Of a stretch of DNA of 64,000 nt, positions 10,515 through 19,104 are shown one piece after another (the stretch's first letter is position 1; every line of letters begins with the position of its first letter). The stretch lies in the NCBI RefSeq assembly GCF_036010325.1, contig NZ_CP108549.1, positions 3,224,001-3,288,000 on the forward strand, read 5' to 3'. Position numbers and translations under genes: made by a program. The notes under the pieces are model-generated. The model searched no databases, was not told the origin of the DNA, and saw nothing but the letters and a program-made list of their open reading frames with translations. Source of the stretch: Streptomyces sp. NBC_01210. Lineage in GTDB: Bacteria > Actinomycetota > Actinomycetes > Streptomycetales > Streptomycetaceae.

Positions 10515-11198
10515 TCAGGCGGCCGCTGCGGCCGTGCTCTTGCGGGTCGAGACGATCTGGTCGACGAGGCCGTACGCGAGCGCGTCCTCGGCGGTCAGGA
10601 TCTTGTCGCGCTCGATGTCGTCGCGGATCTTCTCGATCGGCGTGGTGGAGTGCTTGGCCAGCATCTCCTCGAGCTGCGTCCGCATCCGCAGGATCTCGTT
10701 GGCCGCGATCTCCAGGTCGGAGAGCTGCTCGCGGCCGGTCTGCGAGGACGGCTGGTGGATCAGTACGCGCGCGTTCGGCAGGGCCATCCGCTTGCCGGGG
10801 GTACCGGCGGCGAGCAGCACGGCCGCGGCGGAGGCCGCCTGGCCCATGCAGACCGTCTGGATGTCCGGCTTCACGAACTGCATCGTGTCGTAGATGGCGG
10901 TCAGCGCGGTGAAGGAGCCACCGGGGCTGTTGATGTAGATCGAGATGTCGCGGTCCGGGTCCATCGACTCCAGGCACAGCAGCTGCGCCATGACGTCGTT
11001 GGCGGAGGCGTCGTCGATCTGCACGCCGAGGAAGATCACGCGCTCCTCGAAGAGCTTGGCATACGGGTCGTACTCGCGCACGCCCTGCGAGGTGCGCTCC
11101 ACGAAGCGCGGGACGACGTAGCGGTTGTCCACCTGCGGGCCGGTGTAGAGGCCGCTGGCGGAGGCGCCGGAGAAGTTGCTCATGTCGGTGTTCACCAT
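10515..11198 (-). CDS. clpP2: ATP-dependent Clp protease proteolytic subunit ClpP2
   Basis: Serine peptidase subunit of the Clp protease; in actinomycetes ClpP1 and ClpP2 form a mixed tetradecamer. The catalytic serine is in [10 protein letters not shown], the histidine in LIHQPSSQ and the aspartate in [11 protein letters not shown]. The N-terminal tail before [10 protein letters not shown] is longer than in ClpP1, as expected for ClpP2. Start choice is uncertain: ATG 11198 (227 residues) is given, but GTG 11195 or ATG 11183 (MSNFSG, preceded by AGGATGG) are also possible. The gap to clpP1 is only 58 nt, so the two form one operon. Confidence 0.95.
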   Translation of the reverse strand: MVNTDMSNFSGASASGLYTGPQVDNRYVVPRFVERTSQGVREYDPYAKLFEERVIFLGVQIDDASANDVMAQLLCLESMDPDRDISIYINSPGGSFTALTAIYDTMQFVKPDIQTVCMGQAASAAAVLLAAGTPGKRMALPNARVLIHQPSSQTGREQLSDLEIAANEILRMRTQLEEMLAKHSTTPIEKIRDDIERDKILTAEDALAYGLVDQIVSTRKSTAAAAA

Positions 11199-11256
11199 CC
11201 TGGTGGCGTTCTGCGGGCTGGGGAGACTGGGGGCGCTGACTGCCTGGCGCAAAGGC

Positions 11257-11874
11257 TCAGGCGCCGGTGCCGCCGCCGCCCGGAACGCCCGATGCGGAGG
11301 CCATGATGTCGTCGATAAGGCCGTATGCCTTGGCCTCGTCAGCGGTGTACCAGCGGTCGCGGTCACCGTCGCGGATGATCGTCTCGACGGTCTGACCGGA
11401 GTGCTGAGCGGTGATCTCCGCCATGCGCTTCTTCGTACGGAGCAGGTACTCGGCCTGGATCTTGATGTCCGAGGCGGTACCGCCGAGGCCGGCCGATCCC
11501 TGGTGCATGAGGATGTCTGTGTTGGGGAGCGCGAAGCGCTTGCCCGCGGTGCCGCCGGTCAGCAGGAACTGGCCCATCGAGGCGGCCATGCCCATACCGA
11601 TGGTGACCACGTCGTTCGGGATGTACTGCATGGTGTCGTAGATCGCCATGCCGGCCGTCACCGAGCCACCGGGGCTGTTGATGTAGAGGTAGATGTCCTT
11701 GTCCGGTTCGGCGGCAAGGAGCAGCATCTGCGCCGTGATCTTGTTGGCGATGTCGTCGTCGACCTGCTGGCCGAGGAAGATGATGCGCTCGCCGAGCAGC
11801 CGGTTGTAGACATGGTCGCCGAGGCCACCACCGATGGACGGCTCACCCGCGGCGTTAGGCATCAGATTCGTCAC
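11257..11874 (-). CDS. clpP1: ATP-dependent Clp protease proteolytic subunit ClpP1
   Basis: First gene of the clpP1P2 operon; forms the heteromeric proteolytic core with ClpP2. The 205-residue product shows the catalytic serine in GMAASMGQF, histidine in LMHQGSAG and aspartate in [12 protein letters not shown]. The change from the common MIHQP to LMHQG around the histidine is typical of actinobacterial ClpP1. The C-terminus is glycine-rich. The 228-nt gap to tig holds a ClgR-like box and a SigR-like promoter directed at this gene, which fits known control of clpP1P2 by ClgR and by the disulfide-stress sigma factor in S. coelicolor. Confidence 0.97.
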   Translation of the reverse strand: MTNLMPNAAGEPSIGGGLGDHVYNRLLGERIIFLGQQVDDDIANKITAQMLLLAAEPDKDIYLYINSPGGSVTAGMAIYDTMQYIPNDVVTIGMGMAASMGQFLLTGGTAGKRFALPNTDILMHQGSAGLGGTASDIKIQAEYLLRTKKRMAEITAQHSGQTVETIIRDGDRDRWYTADEAKAYGLIDDIMASASGVPGGGGTGA

Positions 11875-11965
11875 GTATCCACCTGCTCGTCTCTGACGGC
11901 TCCGGCCGTCTCAGCGTCTTCGTACTGGGGGCGGGGACTCCCCTGCCCTCGTATTCATGGACCCT

Positions 11966-11992
11966 AACGCGCTGGTAGGCGGGCGCCATCCC
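11966..11992 (-). promoter_or_regulatory. Candidate SigR-type promoter of clpP1P2
   Basis: On the minus strand GGGAT (11988-11992) is followed after 19 nt by GTT (11966-11968). The SigR consensus is GGGAAT, 18-19 nt, GTT, so this differs by one base in the -35. The predicted start leaves a leader of roughly 85 nt before clpP1. Confidence 0.5.
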
Positions 11993-12004
11993 GCTTCCCG
12001 AACT

Positions 12005-12018
12005 GTTCGCTCGGAGCG
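12005..12018 (-). promoter_or_regulatory. ClgR-like operator upstream of clpP1
   Basis: The plus strand reads GTTCGC, five bases (TCGGA), GCG. This matches the ClgR motif reported for clp and lon promoters in Streptomyces (GTTCGC-N5-GCG, from memory). It sits just upstream of the -35 of the candidate SigR-type promoter, a sensible place for an activator. Confidence 0.6.
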
Positions 12019-12044
12019 CAAGGTGACAGGGGTCCGTATGTACG

Positions 12045-12085
12045 ACGACGGGCCCCGGGCGCATGGTGCGTCCGGGGCCCGTCGT
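12045..12085 (-). terminator. Terminator of tig
   Basis: A 19-bp stem with one mismatch (12045-12063 with 12067-12085, 3-nt loop) lies 18 nt past the tig stop on the minus strand. Confidence 0.8.
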
Positions 12086-12102
12086 AGGGCTCAGCGCGAG
12101 GC

Positions 12103-13518
12103 TCAGGCCTCGGTCTTCTCCGCGGCCGCGTCGCCTTCGTCGTCACCGTCGGTGTCACCTTCGACGACGGCCTCGACGGTCTCGGCGGCAGTCTCGGTCT
12201 CGTCCTCGTCGTCCTCGAGGTCGACGAGCTCACCGTTGGTGTCGACGACCTTGGCGGCCTCGACGACCACGGCGAGCGCCTTGCCGCGGGCGACCTCGCC
12301 GACGAGCATCGGCACCTGGCCGCCTTCGACGACGGCCTGGGCGAACTGGTCGGGGCTCATGCCGGAGGAGGCGGCACGCCGCATGAGGTGCTCGGTGAGC
12401 TCCTCCTGGTTGACGTTCAGCTTCTCCTTGTTGACCAGCTCGTCGAGGATGAACTGGGTCTTGATGCCCTTGATCGCCTGCTCGGACGTCTCGGCGTCGA
12501 ACTCTTCCTCGGTCTTGCCCTGGATCTCCAGGTACTTGGCGAGGTCGATGCCCATCTGACCGAGCTGGTGGTGCTCGAGGTTGTGCTTGCGGGTCTTGAC
12601 CTCGTCCTCGAGGAGCTTCTCGGGGATCGGGACCTCGGCCAGCTTCAGCAGCTCGTCCAGGACGCGCTCCTGGGCCTGAGTGGCCTGGTCGTACTGCTTC
12701 ATGTTCTCGAGGCGCTTGCGGCTGTCCGCACGCAGCTCCTCGAGGGTGTCGAACTCGCTGGCCATCTGCGCGAAGTCGTCGTCGAGCTCGGGGAGCTCGC
12801 GGGCGGTGACGGCGGTGACCTTGACGGTGACCTCGGCCTCCTTGCCCTCGGCGCTGCCGCCCTTGAGCTCGGAGGTAAAGGTGGTCTCGCCTTCGGCCTC
12901 CAGGCCGGTGACGGCCTCGTCGATGCCGTCGAGCAGCTCGCCGGAGCCGATCGTGTACTGGACGCCGCTGGCGACGCCGTCCTCGAGGACCTCGCCGTCG
13001 ACCTTGGCCTCGAGGTCGATCGTCACGACGTCACCGTCGGCGGCGGCGCGCTCGACCGGGTTGGTGGAGGCGAAGCGGCCGCGCAGCTCCTCGACGGCCT
13101 TGTCGACGTCCTCGTCGCTGACCTCGACCGCGTCGACGGTGACCTCGATGCCGGAGTAGTCCGGGATCTCGATGACCGGGCGGATGTCGACCTCGGCGGT
13201 GAAGGCCAGCGTCTCGCCGTCCTTCAGCTCCGTGATGTCGACCTCGGGCTGGCCGAGCGGGTTCAGCGAGGCCTCGTTGACCGCCTCGGTGTAGAACTTC
13301 GGGAGGGCGTCGTTGACAGCCTCCTCCAGCACCGCACCACGGCCGAACCGCTGGTCGATCACTCGGGCCGGGATCTTGCCCTTACGGAAGCCCTTGACCG
13401 TGACCTGCTGGTTGATCTTCTTGTACGCCGCGTCGAGGCTGTCCTTGAGCTCCTCGAAGGGCACCTCGACAGTGAGCCGAACCCGAGTCGGGTTCAGGGT
13501 CTCCACGGCGCTCTTCAC
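12103..13518 (-). CDS. tig: Trigger factor
   Basis: Ribosome-bound chaperone with peptidyl-prolyl isomerase activity that shields nascent chains. The 471-residue protein has the N-terminal ribosome-binding domain with the signature [16 protein letters not shown] (residues about 44-60), an FKBP-type PPIase domain (about 155-245), the helical C-terminal cradle, and a highly acidic C-terminal tail (from about residue 430, ending [14 protein letters not shown]). The start is GTG 13518 (VKSAVETL), preceded by AAGGAGA at good spacing; the frame is open further upstream but has no homology. It is separated from clpP1 by its own terminator, and tRNA-Pro lies 192 nt upstream on the same strand. Confidence 0.97.
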   Translation of the reverse strand: MKSAVETLNPTRVRLTVEVPFEELKDSLDAAYKKINQQVTVKGFRKGKIPARVIDQRFGRGAVLEEAVNDALPKFYTEAVNEASLNPLGQPEVDITELKDGETLAFTAEVDIRPVIEIPDYSGIEVTVDAVEVSDEDVDKAVEELRGRFASTNPVERAAADGDVVTIDLEAKVDGEVLEDGVASGVQYTIGSGELLDGIDEAVTGLEAEGETTFTSELKGGSAEGKEAEVTVKVTAVTARELPELDDDFAQMASEFDTLEELRADSRKRLENMKQYDQATQAQERVLDELLKLAEVPIPEKLLEDEVKTRKHNLEHHQLGQMGIDLAKYLEIQGKTEEEFDAETSEQAIKGIKTQFILDELVNKEKLNVNQEELTEHLMRRAASSGMSPDQFAQAVVEGGQVPMLVGEVARGKALAVVVEAAKVVDTNGELVDLEDDEDETETAAETVEAVVEGDTDGDDEGDAAAEKTEA

Positions 13519-13710
13519 GGTTCGGTCTCCTTGGTGGATTCTGGGGTTCTGCTGCGTCCGCCGCACTGGAGGCGGCTCAGCGGATCGGCCCTGCTTCTCG
13601 TCGGACTCGCCGGCTTTCGTCGGTCTCGTCAGACACACGGGCACGCAGCTTGCATAGTAGCCGCAAGCAGGATGAGCCCCACAATGCGATCTTGAAGACG
13701 ATCGTGGTGA

Positions 13711-13787
13711 TGGTCGGGGTGGCCGGATTCGAACCGACGACCTTCCGCTCCCAAAGCGGACGCGCTACCAAGCTGCGCCACACCCCG
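13711..13787 (-). tRNA. tRNA-Pro (anticodon TGG)
   Basis: A 77-nt cloverleaf: the acceptor stem CGGGGTG pairs with CACCCCG, D-arm GCGCAGCTTGGTAGCGC, anticodon loop TTTGGGA (anticodon TGG), T-arm CGGTTCGAATCCG, and an encoded 3' ACCA. It reads proline CCA and wobble codons. Confidence 0.97.
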
Positions 13788-13941
13788 TCGGTGCGACACG
13801 TAGGGTACATGCCCGCAGGCTGTGCGGCTGCCGCATTGTCCGGCAGGGATTGCGGGGCGGAATGGGGTGTGCGGCACCGGCCCCGGACCCGCTACGATGC
13901 TCTTCGTAACCGCGGCCCTCGTGACCTGCGGTGCGATGCTT

Positions 13942-14012
13942 GCGGGCGTAGCTCAATGGTAGAGCCCTAGTCTTCCAAACTAGCTACGCGGGTTCGATTC
14001 CCGTCGCCCGCT
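13942..14012 (+). tRNA. tRNA-Gly (anticodon TCC)
   Basis: A 71-nt cloverleaf: GCGGGCG pairs with CGCCCGC, D-arm GCTCAATGGTAGAGC, anticodon loop CTTCCAA (anticodon TCC), T-arm CGGGTTCGATTCCCG. The CCA end is not encoded. A strong terminator follows directly. No integrase or attachment-site duplication is seen nearby. Confidence 0.97.
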
Positions 14013-14019
14013 CTCGAAG

Positions 14020-14065
14020 GCCTCAGGCCCGGCTCGATGGTTGACCATCGAGCCGGGCCTGAGGC
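14020..14065 (+). terminator. Terminator of tRNA-Gly
   Basis: A perfect 22-bp stem (14020-14041 with 14044-14065) followed by GTTTT, the best intrinsic terminator in the window, 7 nt after the tRNA. Confidence 0.92.
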
Positions 14066-14132
14066 GTTTTCGCCGATTCCCTGAGACGTCGCCGACGCGC
14101 GCGAGCAGTCGGCCGACTCGGGCCGGCTCAGG

Positions 14133-14327
14133 TCAGAAGTTGATGTTGTTGATCGTCTGGGCCAGCGAGTCGAGGAATTTATTGATCGACGGCGCCATAC
14201 CCGTCGAGGCGAGGAAGAAGCCGAACAGCACCGCGACGATGGCGGGTCCGGCCTTGAGGGAGCCGCCGCGCATCAGCACCACGAGGATGATCGCCAACAG
14301 CAGCACCACAGACAGTGAAATGGCCAC
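14133..14327 (-). CDS. Short conserved-looking membrane protein (64 aa)
   Basis: A 64-residue hydrophobic protein with two transmembrane helices (about 3-19 MAISLSVVLLLAIILVVL, and 27-45) and a polar C-terminus rich in asparagine (SLAQTINNINF). It starts at GTG 14327 with GAGGGTG upstream at about 10 nt. Function unknown; short two-helix proteins of this kind occur widely in Streptomyces. It is convergent with the tRNA-Gly terminator. Confidence 0.7.
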   Translation of the reverse strand: MAISLSVVLLLAIILVVLMRGGSLKAGPAIVAVLFGFFLASTGMAPSINKFLDSLAQTINNINF

Positions 14328-14725
14328 AACTGATCACACCCTCGGTCGGTCCACCTTGCCGGCCCAGGAGCGTGCAGCCCAGCACACCCCCGCCAAGACC
14401 ATGTTGCCACCAACAGCCCCATACATGCTCCCCGCTGACGAATCATCGACGACGGGATCACGCCAACCGCCCGCCTGTGCACGCCTCGTGGCGAAGGGGC
14501 GACTCGACCGTAAGGGCGAAATACGGGATGGAATTCGGCCTGATCGTTTCCATGCCCCCACAACTCGATCACACGAAATTCGACAGCTTGCGGTGAGGAA
14601 ATTCACCCCGTCGTAAGCCCGTGACGAAATGCACCATTTAACGGGGATTAATTGGGGCATATGGTGCGGTTGGCGCCCGTGTCAGATTCGAATGGGAGAC
14701 GGGCGGAAGGGTTTTACTAAATCGA
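14328..14725. other. 398-bp divergent intergenic region
   Basis: No convincing gene. The half nearest the acyltransferase (about 14575-14725) is clearly AT-richer than the surroundings and probably holds its promoter. A loose inverted repeat (GCACCAT at 14631 and ATGGTGC at 14660) is present. I see no recognised operator. Confidence 0.5.
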
Positions 14726-15904
14726 ATGGACGAGGCTAAGGTGCCTCAGATGTTCCACGCTCCGCACGGATATCAGAGGGCCCCGCTCCCCCCGGGCCGG
14801 GAGTCGGAGCCCGTCCCTACGACGCAGCAGGCACGCACGCCTGTTCGTGACACGCCTGGCGAGAAGTCCACCCCGAAGTCCACCAGGCGAGACGCATACT
14901 TCGACAACGCGAAGTATCTGGCCATCGTGCTCGTGGCGGTGGCGCACGCATGGGAGCCGGTGATGGACGGCAGCCGCGCCTCCCGGGCGCTGTACCTGCT
15001 CGTCTACACCTTCCATATGCCGGCCTTCATCCTCATCTCCGGCTACTTCTCCAGAAGTTACACCGGCCGGCCCGACCAGCTCAGACGTCTGCTGACCGGG
15101 ATCGCCGTGCCGTACATCGTCTTCGAAGTGGTGTACTCCCTCTTCAGACGGTGGGCCCAGCACGCCCCCGAGCAGCCGATCAGTCTGCTCGACCCCTTCT
15201 ATCTGACCTGGTTCCTGGCCGCTCTGTTCATCTGGCGGCTGACCACTCCGCTGTGGCGGATGATCCGCTGGCCGCTGCCGGTGGCGCTCGCGATCGCCTC
15301 GCTCGCCGCGATGACGCCGAACATCGGAGCCGACCTCAACCTCCAGCGCGTGCTGCAGTTCCTGCCGTTCTTCGTGCTCGGGCTGCTCCTGAAGCCCGAG
15401 CACTTCCAGCTGGTGCGGCGGCGGGAAGTGCGGCTGCTCGCGCTGCCGCTGTTCGCCGGGGCGGGCCTCTTCGCGTACTGGGCCGCTCCCCGGATGAACT
15501 TCAGCTGGCTCTACCGCTCCAGCAGCGCCCAGGAGCTGGGTGTGCCGTGGTGGACGGGGATCGCGATGACCCTCGCGTTCTTCGGATGCGCGGTGCTGCT
15601 GACGGCCGGGTTCCTGGCCTGGGTGCCGCGCCGCAGCACCTGGTTCACGGTGCTGGGCGCCGGCACCATCTGCGGCTATCTGCTGCACGGGCTACTGATC
15701 AAGGCTGCGGACTACGGACATGTGTTCGAGACGTACACCTGGCTCAGCGACCCGAGCGGCGAGATCTTGCTGACGTTCATCGCGGCGGCCGTGGTGACGC
15801 TGCTGTGTACCCCGCCGGTGCGGCGGGCGGTGCGGTGGGTGACCGAGCCGGAGATGGCGTGGGCGTTCCGGCGGGACACGACGGAGCTCGGTCCGCGACG
15901 GTGA
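14726..15904 (+). CDS. Acyltransferase family 3 / NolL-like membrane O-acyltransferase
   Basis: A 392-residue multi-pass membrane protein. After a hydrophilic N-terminal tail of about 57 residues come roughly ten hydrophobic helices. The first contains the family pattern YFDNAKYLAIVLVAVAHAW with the catalytic-type histidine, and the second the motif FHMPAFILISGYFSR, both typical of acyltransferase-3 proteins related to fucose 4-O-acetylase (NolL). Such enzymes move acyl groups onto sugars or lipids at the membrane; the substrate here is not evident. The start is uncertain: ATG 14726 has only a distant GGAAGGG, whereas ATG 14750 has AAGGTG 6 nt upstream and would remove eight residues. Confidence 0.85.
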   Translation: MDEAKVPQMFHAPHGYQRAPLPPGRESEPVPTTQQARTPVRDTPGEKSTPKSTRRDAYFDNAKYLAIVLVAVAHAWEPVMDGSRASRALYLLVYTFHMPAFILISGYFSRSYTGRPDQLRRLLTGIAVPYIVFEVVYSLFRRWAQHAPEQPISLLDPFYLTWFLAALFIWRLTTPLWRMIRWPLPVALAIASLAAMTPNIGADLNLQRVLQFLPFFVLGLLLKPEHFQLVRRREVRLLALPLFAGAGLFAYWAAPRMNFSWLYRSSSAQELGVPWWTGIAMTLAFFGCAVLLTAGFLAWVPRRSTWFTVLGAGTICGYLLHGLLIKAADYGHVFETYTWLSDPSGEILLTFIAAAVVTLLCTPPVRRAVRWVTEPEMAWAFRRDTTELGPRR

Positions 15905-15907
15905 GCC

Positions 15908-15987
15908 GGCCTGTCCTGGTTCAGGCCGTCCGATCCACCCGGATCCGTCTGATTGCTGCCTGAGTACCGCCTGAATCAGGACAGGCC
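15908..15987. terminator. Long inverted repeat between convergent acyltransferase and HD genes
   Basis: Arms of 19 nt (15908-15926 and 15969-15987) match with one G-T wobble and enclose 42 nt. The right arm covers the stop codon of the HD gene. A shared bidirectional terminator is likely. Confidence 0.55.
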
Positions 15988-16425
15988 CAGCAGCCCGCGC
16001 ACCTTCGCGTACTTGGCGGTCAGCCGGGTCCGGGTCGCCTCGTCGAGCACGGCGAGCCGCGCCGGGTCGGCGTTGTGCGCCAGATCGGCCTCCTTGACCA
16101 GGCGGGCACCGGGAGTGGCCAGAATGCGCCTCGTGTAGTCCTCCAGGTCCTCACCCTTGCGCTTGGTGAGTGCGAGGACCATGTCCTTGACCGACTGCGG
16201 CAGCGCGGCGGCCTCCAGCCACTCCCGGGACAGCGCGTCGTCCTCGACGGAGTCGTGCAGCCAGCCGGCCGCGATCTGCTCGTCGCTCCCGCCCCGGGCA
16301 CGTACGCCTTCCGCTACGGCGGCGAGATGCTCGGCGTACGGGCGGTCCGCCTTGTCCGTCTGGGTTGCGTGGGCCTCGCGGGCGATCGCCTCGACCTCGG
16401 AGAGCGTGAGATATGGCATGGGCAC
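15976..16425 (-). CDS. Small HD-domain phosphohydrolase
   Basis: A 149-residue single-domain HD protein. The metal ligands are visible as the histidine in IAREAHATQTDK, the paired HD in GWLHDSVEDD (near residue 56) and the final aspartate in KEADLAHN (near 112). The closest theme is the (p)ppGpp-hydrolase-like or nucleotide phosphohydrolase branch of the HD family, but it is far shorter than RelA/SpoT and has no synthetase or regulatory domains. Start GTG 16425 or ATG 16419. It sits 66 nt downstream of the ABC ATPase on the same strand and could be co-transcribed. Confidence 0.8.
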   Translation of the reverse strand: MPMPYLTLSEVEAIAREAHATQTDKADRPYAEHLAAVAEGVRARGGSDEQIAAGWLHDSVEDDALSREWLEAAALPQSVKDMVLALTKRKGEDLEDYTRRILATPGARLVKEADLAHNADPARLAVLDEATRTRLTAKYAKVRGLLGLS

Positions 16426-16491
16426 GACTGTACGGGTGCCTGCCGCAGGGGCCGCCCCGGCCGTTCGGGGACGAACACGGGGACACGAGCA

Positions 16492-17301
16492 CTACGCAGC
16501 TGCTCCGGCAAAGGCGGGGGCGGTCAGGGACGTCATACGGGCGGCGATCTGCGCGGCGCTCGCGCGCGGCAGGCTGTCCGCGATCGCGCCGTCCGCGAGG
16601 AAGAGCACACGGTCGGCGTACGCGGCGGCCGCCGGGTCGTGGGTGACCATGACGACGGTCGCGCCGAGGCGGTCCACGGCGGAGCGCAGCAGCGCGAGGA
16701 CTTCGGCCGCGGTGGTGGTGTCCAGCGCGCCGGTCGGCTCGTCGGCGAAGACGACATCGGGCCGGGCGACCAGCGCGCGGGCGATCGCGACCCGCTGCTG
16801 CTGGCCGCCGGAGAGCTCCGCGGGACGGCGCCCGGCCTTGTCGGCGAGGCCGACCTGCCCGAGTACGTCGGCGGCCCGGCGGCGGCCGGCGCGGTGACCG
16901 GCGAGTCGCAGCGGCAGGAGGACGTTCTGCTCGACCGTCAGCGACGGCAGCAGATTGAAGGCCTGGAAGACGAAGCCGAGGCGGGTGCGGCGCAGCACGG
17001 TGAGCTTGTTCTCGCTCATGCCGGTGATCTCGGTGCCGCCGAGGCGTACGAACCCCGCGGTGGGTCGGTCGAGACCGGCCGCGCACTGCAGGAACGTGGA
17101 CTTGCCGGAGCCTGACGGCCCCATCACGGCGGTGAAGCTGCCGTGCGCGAGCGTGAGGTCGATACCGCGCAGCGCGTGGACGGCAGAGGCCCCGCGGCCG
17201 TACTGGCGGCGTACGTCGTGGAGTTCGACGGCCGCGCGGCTGTCCTGTGCGGGCGCGGCGACGTCCTTGTCGTGTCGGCGCTTGCTGCGTCGCAGGCCCA
17301 T
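16492..17301 (-). CDS. ABC transporter ATP-binding protein (LolD/MacB type), no adjacent permease
   Basis: A 269-residue ATPase with Walker A GPSGSGKST (near residue 61), Q-loop in VFQAFNLLPSLTVEQN, signature LSGGQQQR (near 163), Walker B VVFADEPTGALD and H-loop THD. The PTGALD and NLLPSLTVEQN patterns place it in the LolD/MacB/FtsE-like group, which usually works with an FtsX-type permease. No permease gene lies on either side: the HD gene is downstream and the RsbW-like gene upstream. The 22-residue N-terminal tail is basic and unconserved. Three short CTTCTGT repeats lie just upstream. Confidence 0.92.
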   Translation of the reverse strand: MGLRRSKRRHDKDVAAPAQDSRAAVELHDVRRQYGRGASAVHALRGIDLTLAHGSFTAVMGPSGSGKSTFLQCAAGLDRPTAGFVRLGGTEITGMSENKLTVLRRTRLGFVFQAFNLLPSLTVEQNVLLPLRLAGHRAGRRRAADVLGQVGLADKAGRRPAELSGGQQQRVAIARALVARPDVVFADEPTGALDTTTAAEVLALLRSAVDRLGATVVMVTHDPAAAAYADRVLFLADGAIADSLPRASAAQIAARMTSLTAPAFAGAAA

Positions 17302-17439
17302 GGTGTTCTCCGCCTTCTGTCTTCTGTCTTCTGTGAATGTGCTGGTCGGTGCTTCGACGCTACGGATCGCGCGTGGGGCGGGGCCATGGCGTCGGCTGGC
17401 GGATCGGTGGTGGGGCTGTCCCCACCACCGAGGGCGTCC

Positions 17440-17901
17440 TCAATCGCCGGAGGGGCCGGCCACGGGGCAGTCCCGGTCACCATCGGGGTCCTTCGCCTCG
17501 CACTCGAACCACACCGTCTTGCCGCCCCGCTCGAGGGGTACGACGCCCCACCGGTCGGCCATCGCCTCAACCAGCAGCAACCCCCGCCCGCCCTCGGCGA
17601 GACCGTCCGGGGCACCGCCGGGGACGGACGTCCGCGGAAGCCCCGGCGCGCCGTCGGTGACCTCGATCCGTACGCCGGACGCCTGACGCAGGACCAGCAG
17701 CGCACACCGCCTGTCCGGCACATGCCGCACCACATTGGCGAGTAGCTCGGTGACCGCCAGCTCGACCGCGTCGCTCAGCTCCTCGAGTCGCCAGAGGTGC
17801 AGGTACGAGCGGACGATCCCGCGGAGATGACGCGCTGAATGCTCACCCACGGTGAAGGCCATACGGTACGTCGCGGATGGCGCGGCATCGATCTGGTGCA
17901 C
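17440..17901 (-). CDS. RsbW-like ATP-binding (HATPase_c) regulator
   Basis: A 153-residue GHKL-fold protein resembling anti-sigma-factor kinases. The N-box is ELAVTELLANVVRH (near residue 47), G1 is VTDGAPGLP and G2 is EGGRGLLLVEAMADRWG. The start is GTG 17901 after GGGAG at 7 nt. It is divergent from the WhiJ-like gene, and this trio (ATP-binding protein, XRE-DUF5753 regulator, DUF397 protein) is repeated many times in Streptomyces genomes around whiJ and bldB paralogues. Its stop codon lies inside a dispersed CCTCAATCGCCGG repeat. Whether it acts as a kinase or only binds ATP is unknown. Confidence 0.88.
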   Translation of the reverse strand: MHQIDAAPSATYRMAFTVGEHSARHLRGIVRSYLHLWRLEELSDAVELAVTELLANVVRHVPDRRCALLVLRQASGVRIEVTDGAPGLPRTSVPGGAPDGLAEGGRGLLLVEAMADRWGVVPLERGGKTVWFECEAKDPDGDRDCPVAGPSGD

Positions 17902-18014
17902 GATAACTCCCGGTGGGGCAGGACAAGTTGGTTCGTTCAGCCACCAAGCCTGCGGTCGTCCGGTTACGCTCGGCTACGACCTGTGAGCAACCCTGCGTAC
18001 CGTTGGGGGAAGTC

Positions 18015-18863
18015 GTGACGCACATCCGAGACCTCGACCCGAGCGCGTCCCCGCTCGACTACTACGGCGCGGAACTGCGGCGGTTACGGGAGGCGGCAGA
18101 CCTCAACCAGAAGCAGTTGGGCTCGATCATCTACTGCACCGGCTCGCTGGTCGGCCAGATCGAGACCGCGCGGAAGGTCCCGACCAGGGAGTTCTCGGAG
18201 CGCGTGGACGCGGCGCTGGGGACGGAGGGGGCGATGTCGCGGCTGGTGGGGCTGGTGCTGAGGAGCCAACTGCCGTCCTGGTTTCAGCCGTACGCGGAGC
18301 TGGAGGCGCGGGCGACGTATATCTCTACGTACCAGGCGCAGGTGGTGTACGGGCTGTTGCAGACGGAGTCGTACGCACGGGCGGTTCTGTCGGGGCCGTC
18401 GCCGGACAACCTGGATCAGCTGGTCGCTGCGCGAATCGAGCGGCAGCGCATCATGGCGCGGCAGAATCCGCCGCTGACGTGGGTGGTACTGGACGAGGCC
18501 GCACTGCACCGGCCGATCGGTGGCCGAGAGGTCATGCGGAATCAACTCCGCCACCTGTTGGGACTTCGCGAACAGCGCCGGGTGAATGTCCAGGTGCTGC
18601 CGTTCTCGGCCGGTGAACACACCGGACTGACAGGCTCGTTCACGTTGATGCGCTTCGACCAGGACCCGGACCTCCTCTACACCGAAGACTTCACGTCAGG
18701 TCACGCGACCGCCAACCCCGAAGCGGTCAAGGAGGGTTCACTCCGTTACGCTCACTTGCAGGCCGCAGCCCTCTCCGTGGAGGATTCGGCGGCGCTGATC
18801 AGCCGCGTGATGGAGGAGCGATATGGGCACGAGCCGGAACCTGACGAACGCGGCGTGGCATAA
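18015..18863 (+). CDS. WhiJ-like XRE-family regulator with DUF5753
   Basis: A 282-residue DNA-binding protein. An N-terminal helix-turn-helix (about residues 17-72, with AELRRLREAADLNQKQLGSII and SLVGQIETARKVP) is followed by the DUF5753 domain (about 90-275, with WFQPYAELEARATYISTYQ and the LPFSAGEHTGLTGSF strand). The GTG at 18015, 4 nt after GGGGGA, is preferred to an upstream GTG at 17913. Members of this family, such as WhiJ, regulate development in Streptomyces together with small DUF397 partners. The downstream DUF397 gene overlaps its 3' end by 41 nt, implying coupled translation. Confidence 0.92.
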   Translation: MTHIRDLDPSASPLDYYGAELRRLREAADLNQKQLGSIIYCTGSLVGQIETARKVPTREFSERVDAALGTEGAMSRLVGLVLRSQLPSWFQPYAELEARATYISTYQAQVVYGLLQTESYARAVLSGPSPDNLDQLVAARIERQRIMARQNPPLTWVVLDEAALHRPIGGREVMRNQLRHLLGLREQRRVNVQVLPFSAGEHTGLTGSFTLMRFDQDPDLLYTEDFTSGHATANPEAVKEGSLRYAHLQAAALSVEDSAALISRVMEERYGHEPEPDERGVA

Positions 18864-19104
18864 GTCGAGCTACAGCGGCGACAGCGGTGGCGAGTGCGTC
18901 GAGTGCGTCACCCTCGGCGACGCCGCCTGGCGCAAGTCCTCGTACAGCTCCGACACCGGGGGCGACTGCGTCGAGGTCGCCGCCTGCACCGCCGCCGTCG
19001 CCGTCCGCGACTCCAAGAACCCCGAGGGCTCCGCCTTCGCCGTCCCGGCCGCCGCCTTCGCCGCGTTCGTCTCGGCCGCCGCCGACGGTGAGTTCAGCAG
19101 CTAA
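18823..19104 (+). CDS. DUF397 protein with internally duplicated N-terminal motif
   Basis: A 93-residue small protein, longer than the usual 60-70 residues of DUF397. The conserved WxKSSYS...C(V)E motif occurs twice: AAWHKSSYSGDSGGECVE (about 11-28) and AAWRKSSYSSDTGGDCVE (about 35-52). Only the second copy continues into the normal VAVRDSKNPEGSAF strand and the C-terminal helix ending DGEFSS. So the first half of the domain has been duplicated in tandem. DUF397 proteins (BldB-related neighbourhood, WhiJ partners) are thought to act with the adjacent XRE regulator. It overlaps the regulator by 41 nt and the convergent amidase stop by 4 nt. Confidence 0.9.
   Translation: MGTSRNLTNAAWHKSSYSGDSGGECVECVTLGDAAWRKSSYSSDTGGDCVEVAACTAAVAVRDSKNPEGSAFAVPAAAFAAFVSAAADGEFSS

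Noticed and set aside
13711..14065. tRNA genes as an integration site for a mobile element
   Set aside because: Both tRNAs are complete and no duplicated 3' end, integrase or excisionase gene is seen.
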